In this document: positions 58,437 to 64,000 of the stretch, piece by piece
Position numbering within the stretch: the stretch's first letter is position 1
Layout of the letters: each line of letters starts with the position of its first letter
DNA from: Tetracentron sinense
Lineage: Eukaryota > Streptophyta > Magnoliopsida > Trochodendrales > Trochodendraceae
Assembly (NCBI GenBank): GCA_015143295.1
Contig: CM026568.1
Location: forward strand, 19,040,607 to 19,104,606
Reading direction: 5' to 3'
Length of the DNA stretch: 64,000 nucleotides
The notes under the pieces: model-generated
Databases searched by the model: none
What the model was told of the DNA's origin: nothing
The model's input: the letters and a program-made list of their open reading frames with translations, nothing else
Made by a program: the position numbers and the translations under genes

Positions 58437-60359
58437 AATTGCCCCCTCAGGGGTATAGTGATGGAACCTATGAGTGACATTAACGTAACCCTTGATTTAA
58501 TATTTGACTTGGATTTAATTTGGATGACTTAGAGTTTGACTTGAGTTTGATTTATTTTAGTGTTTGGCTTGAGTTTAGTATCTTGGTTTTTGAGTAGGAT
58601 TTGGGTTCTTAAAGAAAAAAGAATCCGATAAGGATTTCACGGAGTCGTCCACGTTAGAAAACTGAATTCTAATAGGATAAGGATTTAATAGGAGCCATTC
58701 TTCTAAAAGGACAATGAGACAAAGATCTAATAAGAGAACAAGACAAACTCTTTACCATCTTCTATAAATATCCAGACATACAATATCTCTTCTTGCAATC
58801 TTGAGTTTGTAGACACAGGAGGAGTCCGCTTTCGGAACCTTAGGATTCTCTGTCTTCGCCGTCTTCACAACTTGGGAGTCCAAAGTTCCACAACATCTCC
58901 AATAAGATGTCTCTTGCTATTCAGAATTTTGAATACATATTACGGATCTGAGAGGAAGAAATTTGTTTGCACGGTCACATCTCCATCCATTGAATACGGC
59001 CACAAAAGGTAGAAGACTATTCCAATGCTTTCAACATGTTTACCACTGTTCTTTTCTAACAATCATCAAGACATGATCCTTGAATTTTGTAACCTTGGTA
59101 TTGGTTACAAAACCTCACCACTGACACCTCCTGTATATTCAATGACACCCATCCTTTTTGGAAATAGCATAGTTAATGAGGGGATAACATACATTGTAAA
59201 AAGGAAACCACGGTTGATTGGCAAAGAAAGACCTTACGGTTTTTTTTTTAAAATGCTTTGAACAGAAACTCTGCTACTGTTATGTCTCCTCTAGAGTGTG
59301 ATAATGACATCAATCAACCAAGATAACATCCATTGATGAGTGAAGATGTCACTCTTTGTAGTTGTACTCTGTGACGTCCTTGAGGAAGAAAACGTCCGTG
59401 TGACATTTTTTTTTTTTTTTTTGTCAACTTGGGCACGGCCGGCCTTCCGATTTGATGAAATTTTTTATTTTTATTTTCAAATCAGATTGGCAACGTGACT
59501 TGGCTCCTTATTGCGGTTCAGAATTGGCAACTCGGCAACACCTTTTTTTTTTTTTTTTAAAGATAAATCTCGCTTCACCGTCCACAAGAGAGCCAAAAAA
59601 AAGTAAGTCGTCTTCATAGCCTTAATAATAGGAACTACTAGTCCTTGAGTTCTTCTCCTACAATGACGACGGTTGTCAGCAAAGTCTGCGCGGGCCAGGA
59701 TGCCATGACCATGTCCTCTGGTATCCTTCCGAAGCGCAGAATAGTACCGCGCGAGTCAACATTCGGATCTCCCAATCTCTAAGTTCTTCTCCTGTCATGA
59801 CGACGGTTTCCAGCAAAGTCTGCGCGGGCCAGGATGCCATGACCATGTCCTCTGGTATTCTTCCGAAGCGCAGACTAGTACCGGGTCAACTTCCAGATCT
59901 CCCAGTTTCTGAGCTCTTTTCTCGTCACGAAGACGGACTGCTATCTCTTTTGTATTAGCAGATCACATCTATTTCTGTATTTTTGGGGACTTTTGATATT
60001 ATATTTGTCTCTTATTCTCTTCTCTATAACTCATATTATTTCACCGATTGTCTTTTTTTTTCTTTTTTTTTTTGTTGTTGTTGTGGCTGAACCTGATGTA
60101 ACTTTACAGGCTGCCTACGTACCCATTTGTGGGATCAAGCCTTAACGTAGTTCGATTTTATTTATTTATTTTTTTTTTTTTGTGCTCTAAGTTTTGCCTA
60201 GACTGTCCTTTTAGATTTTCAGTCTAGCGAGCAAGAGTACAAGAGTTATTGAACCTTTTACAATTTTGATTGTATAAGCCAAGAGTGACATGCATTTTAA
60301 GCTCATGCGGCAAGGAGCGTTGTGGACACTTTAGGCTCATATCAAGGAGCATTGTTCTA
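58437..60359 (-). other. Long 3' non-coding spacer of the Tat element
   Basis: Between the pol stop and the purine tract; no conserved protein. It has several T runs, many copies of short words and the 134 bp tandem repeat at 59648. Such spacers are usual in this lineage. Confidence 0.65.
59648..59940 (-). repeat. GC-rich 134 bp tandem repeat, 2.2 units
   Basis: AGTTCTTCTCCT starts at 59648 and 59782, with a third partial start (AGCTCTTTTCTC) at 59912. The first two units share GCGCGGGCCAGGATGCCATG and CCTCTGGTAT and differ at few bases. GC content far above the surrounding spacer. Confidence 0.9.
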
Positions 60360-63300
60360 TCATGGATAGTATTGCTTGAGGAACTTGCCGTTGATAGGAC
60401 CAAGACGAACTCCATCGGGTGTTGAAAGAAGGTAAGCGCCGTTGGTGTAGACTTCTCTCACCACATGCGGTCCATCCCACTTTGGATCAAATTTCTCTCC
60501 AGACCGATGTGAAAGAATGATGGGCCTTCGAACTGCAAGTACTATGTCACCTATTTGGAAGGAGCGAGGTCGAACTTTCTTGTTAAAAGCTCGAGACAAG
60601 CGAGCTTGATAGCACTCGAGGCGTTGTTGCGCTTCTAACCTCTTTTCGTCCAAAGCTTCGAGTTCAGCAAGACGTAGCTTTGTATTGTCATCACCTGTGA
60701 GGCCTTCTTGGATCGCAATCCGTAGTGACGGAATTTGGCGTTCCAATGGAAGTATTGCTTCGACTCCATAGACGAGCGAGTAAGGTGTGGCTTGTGTAGG
60801 AGTGCGGTTTGAAATCCGGTATGCCCAAAGTGTTTCACCAATCTGTTCATGCCAATCCTTTTTCGACTTGGAAACAACCTTCTCAAGGAGCTTGCAAAGA
60901 GTTTTATTGAAAGCTTCTGCGAGTCCGTTTGCTGGCGCATTGTACATTGTAGAGCATCTTTGTTTGATTTCGAACTTTGCACAAAATTGATCCATCAAGG
61001 CATTCTTGAATGGTTTTCCGTTATCCGTTACTATGTAACGGGGGACCCCATAGCGGAAGATAATATTATTTTTGATGAGGTCTACAACCGTTTCTTTCTT
61101 GACTTCTTTGAGAGGGATTGCTTCTGCCCATTTGGAGAAATAGTCTGTCGCAGCAAGAATGTAGAGGTGTTGTTTAGAAGATTTTGGGAGTGGCCCAACA
61201 ACATCAAGTCCCCAATTGTCAAAGGGCCAAGATGCTACTGTTGGGTGAAGCGGCTCGGGTGGTTAGCGAATGAAGTCTCCATGGATTTGACATGCATGAC
61301 ATCTTTTGGCAAACTCGAGCGAGTCTTTCACCATGGTTGGCCAATAGTACCCCATTCTCTTTAGGCGATCATGCAACTTTGGTCCTGACTGATGAGCACC
61401 ACAGATACCTGAATGAGTTTCTTCAAGGGCTTCATCATTTCCAAGACATCTCATCAAGATGTCATTGAAGGAGCGACGATACAGCTCATTGTTGAAGTAT
61501 AGGAATCGGGGCGCACGACGACGAATTTCAGTCTTGTGCTTGAGATCATTCGGCAATTTTCCATGTTGAAGATATTCAACGAGAGATTGTCTCTAGTCTT
61601 CAACCTCAATCTCGAATACTTCGATGAAATTTGTTGCTTGTTGAGCGATGTCATGGTAGATCAAGTGAGGGATGACCCATCTCCGACAGACAGGAACCGT
61701 CGTCACTTCTTCTTCAAGTACAGCTAAAGTTGCTGCAAGGTTGGCCAAAGCATCAGCTTGTTTATTCTCGTTTCTTGAAACATGCAACATAGTGATATCT
61801 TCGAACTGACTTATGAGCTCAGCAGCATAGAGATAGTAGGGGATTAGATTGGGCTTGAGGATGTCGTACTCTGTCAAGAGCTGGTTAATGACAAGCTTTG
61901 AGTCTCCATACACATTGAGCTGGTACAACTGCATGTCTCAGGCTAGTTCCAATCCAATTATGAGGGATTGATATTCAGCCACATTGTTTAAACATAACTC
62001 TACCAATGTGAAGGCGAATGGAAGGACTTCATCTTGTGGAGTTACAAAGACGACTCCTGCTCCTGCTGCATTCTTTCTTGCAGCACCATCAAAAAACATC
62101 TTCCATGATGGTATTACATCAGTGTAGAAGATCTCTTCATCGGGCAAGTCTTGAGATAATTCCCAATCAGCTGGGATTGGATGATCTGCGAGGAAGTCAG
62201 CTACCGCTTGTCCTTTTACTGCCTTCTGAGGGATGTAAACGATCTCAAATTCTAACAGGAGAAGTGCCCATTTGGCGAGCCTTCCCGATAGAACCGGTCT
62301 CGTCATTATGTATTTGAGTGGATCGGCGTGAGAGATAAGTCTGACTGTGTGTGACAGCATATAGTGCCTCAACTTCTTTGTAGCGAAGATAAGAGCAAGA
62401 CATATCTTCTCAATGGGTGAATAGTTCAATTCTGCCCCCACCAGAGTTCGGCTCAGGTAGTAGAGCGCATTTTCTTTGCCATCATGATTCTCTTGTGCCA
62501 ATAATGCCCCCAATGACTGCTCCTGAGCACTGATGTAAAGAATCAATGGTTTGTTGGGGATAGGCGCTGCTAAAACCGGTGCTTTGAGGAGATACTCTTT
62601 GATGCTTTCGAAAGCTTTCTTACAAGCATCATCCCATTTGAACAATGCATCTTTCTTCATCAACTTGTTAAAGGGGTGACACCGCCCTGCTAGGTTTGAG
62701 ATGAACCTCCGGATGTAAGCGAGACGACCTTGGAGGCCTTTAAGCTCGTGGATATTCTTAGGTTCTGGCATATTGTGGATAGCATCGATTTTAGCTTGGT
62801 CAATCTCAATACCGCGATGTCGGACAACAAACCCGAGGAATTTGCCTGAAGTGACCCCAAATGCACACTTTAAAGGGTTCATCTTTAATTGGTACCTTCG
62901 AAGTCTGATGAAAATGTCACGAAGGTCTTCAAAATGATCTGCTCTCCTTTTTGATTTTACCACCAAGTCATCGACGTAGCATTCAACCTTTGTGTGCAAG
63001 ACATCATCAAAAATCTTTTGCATAGCACGTTGATAAGTGGCACCAGCATTTTTTAGTCCAAACGGCATCACTTTATAGCAGTAAATTCCCTTTGGCGTAC
63101 GAAAGGCTGTGAGTTCTTCATCCTTTGGATCCATACGAATTTGGTTATAACCAGATGAACCATCCATAAAGGATAAGACTTCGTGTCCTGTTGTAGCATC
63201 GACCATGAGCTCCGTAATTGGCAATGGAAAGTCATCTTTTGGACATGCATTATTCAGGTCACGAAAATCTACGCATACTCGGATTTGTCCATTCTTCTTC

Positions 63301-64000
63301 TTGACTGGGACAATATTTGCAATCCAACTTGGATACTTCACTTCTCGGATGAAATCAGCTTCGATCAGCTTGTTGACTTCAGCTTCGATCTGTGGAACCA
63401 GTTCAGGCCGATAGCGACGCTGCGCTTGCTTGATGGGGCGAACGCCATGTTTGATAGCTAGGTGATGGATTGCTACTTTGGGATCAAGGCCGGGCATGTC
63501 CTTGTAACTCCATGCAAAAACGTCTTTGTATTCTTGCAGTAGCTTGAAGTAATCAGCTTCTTCCTCAGGACTTAAGAGTGCACTGACAAAGATAGGGCGC
63601 AGTTCTTCTTCTGTACCAAGGTTTAATTGTTTGAGCTCGTCGACGGTAGCTTGCCCCCCTTCTTCGAAGACTGGAGGAACACTTTCTAGTTCATCGTTTG
63701 AAGATGATGACTCTTCTTCGACAGGCTCTTGGATGGTAATGTGATTGACGGTAGCAACATCTTCGATCTCGCTCATCTCAACTTGATTTGTTTGAGATTG
63801 TTTTCCTTGGTTAGTGGAGATGATAATGCGTCGTTTTATCGTCAAAGCATCTGTTGTTGAGACTTCCAAAATTGCTTGTCGTTTCATTTGCGATGGAATT
63901 ACACTTTGTGGGTCACCAACATCTTTGCGACTGACATGCCTCTTCCCATGTCTACGTCGTCTTTTGGACTTGTTCAGAGGAGCAGGTTCGTCTTCTTTTC
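60360..64000 (-). pseudogene. Tat-lineage pol polyprotein, three in-frame stops, 5' partial
   Basis: The frame is open from 64000 and carries VCVDFRDLNNACPKDDFPLP, FMDGSSGYNQI (RT Asp), YVDD at 62978-62967 and FLGFVVRHRGIEID; then RNase H text (LYISAQEQSLGALLAQ, YYLSRTL), the connector, and a second RNase H (FFDGAARKNAAGAGVVF; VYGDSKLVINQ; ENKQADALA). Integrase shows an H2C2 finger (CGAHQSG, CHACQIHGD) and its core (TDNGKPF, ANGLAEAFNKT). Stops: TGA 61938-61940, TAG 61593-61595 and TAA 61263-61265, all in one frame; normal end TGA at 60360-60362. No frameshift was found over 3.6 kb. Gag and protease would lie upstream, outside. Confidence 0.88.

Larger units (their letters stand above)
57632..64000 (-). 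mobile_element. Ty3/gypsy retrotransposon, Tat lineage, 3' two-thirds
   Basis: Read on the minus strand: pol with reverse transcriptase, RNase H, a second archaeal-type RNase H and integrase (64000-60360), a 1.9 kb non-coding spacer, a purine tract and the 3' LTR (58436-57632). The double RNase H and long 3' spacer are typical of the Tat (Retand/Ogre-like) lineage. Gag, protease and the 5' LTR lie beyond 64000. The pol frame has three stops, so it is non-autonomous. Confidence 0.85.

Noticed and set aside
60849..61364. 171-codon plus-strand open frame at the window's right end
   Set aside because: Antisense shadow of the integrase region of the Tat element.

Overview
This is a plant nuclear window, most likely from an angiosperm and probably a eudicot. 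It has spliced genes with GT-AG introns, AT-rich non-coding DNA and dense nested plant transposons: L1-type LINEs, Ty3/gypsy LTR elements, hAT and Mutator-like non-autonomous elements, and one TRIM. Two host genes are readable, both on the minus strand. The species cannot be named from the sequence; the very long, LINE-filled intron suggests a woody or early-diverging lineage, but that is a guess.

Positions 1-17065 (minus) hold the 5' part of BIG (UBR4/CALOSSIN orthologue): exon 1 (16807-17065), exon 2 (16599-16705), a 12.1 kb third intron, exon 3 (4326-4488), and a giant exon 4 that stays open from 4240 to position 1 and leaves the window inside the UBR box. About 1,589 residues are encoded here. 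The big intron contains a LINE that itself carries a 772 bp Mutator-like insertion and a 426 bp TRIM, plus several small DNA transposons with intact target-site duplications.

Positions 17066-29252 are intergenic: small TIR elements, an LTR remnant with a striking 23-bp-period array of short palindromes (19549-19749), a solo gypsy LTR (about 22640-24801) and a second, dissimilar LINE (about 24960-28110). Positions 29253-33707 (minus) hold a five-exon gene of the plant 'gar2-like' family, recognised by its conserved C-terminus; its promoter lies near 34000-34060.

Positions 34060-57631 are gene-free in my reading. They hold hAT-type elements, a near-perfect 42 bp-arm hairpin (36738-36826), a 5.07 kb Mutator-like element containing four 843 bp tandem units (37648-42718), a third LINE split by a truncated gypsy element (44540-51154), and copies of a dispersed element family rich in GAGCC/GGCTC words. 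Positions 57632-64000 are the 3' two-thirds of a Tat-lineage Ty3/gypsy element on the minus strand: 3' LTR, long 3' non-coding spacer with a tandem repeat, and a pol frame broken by three in-frame stops but no frameshift. The other half lies beyond the window.

The host genes show no sign of functional coupling. No rRNA, tRNA or CRISPR locus was found.
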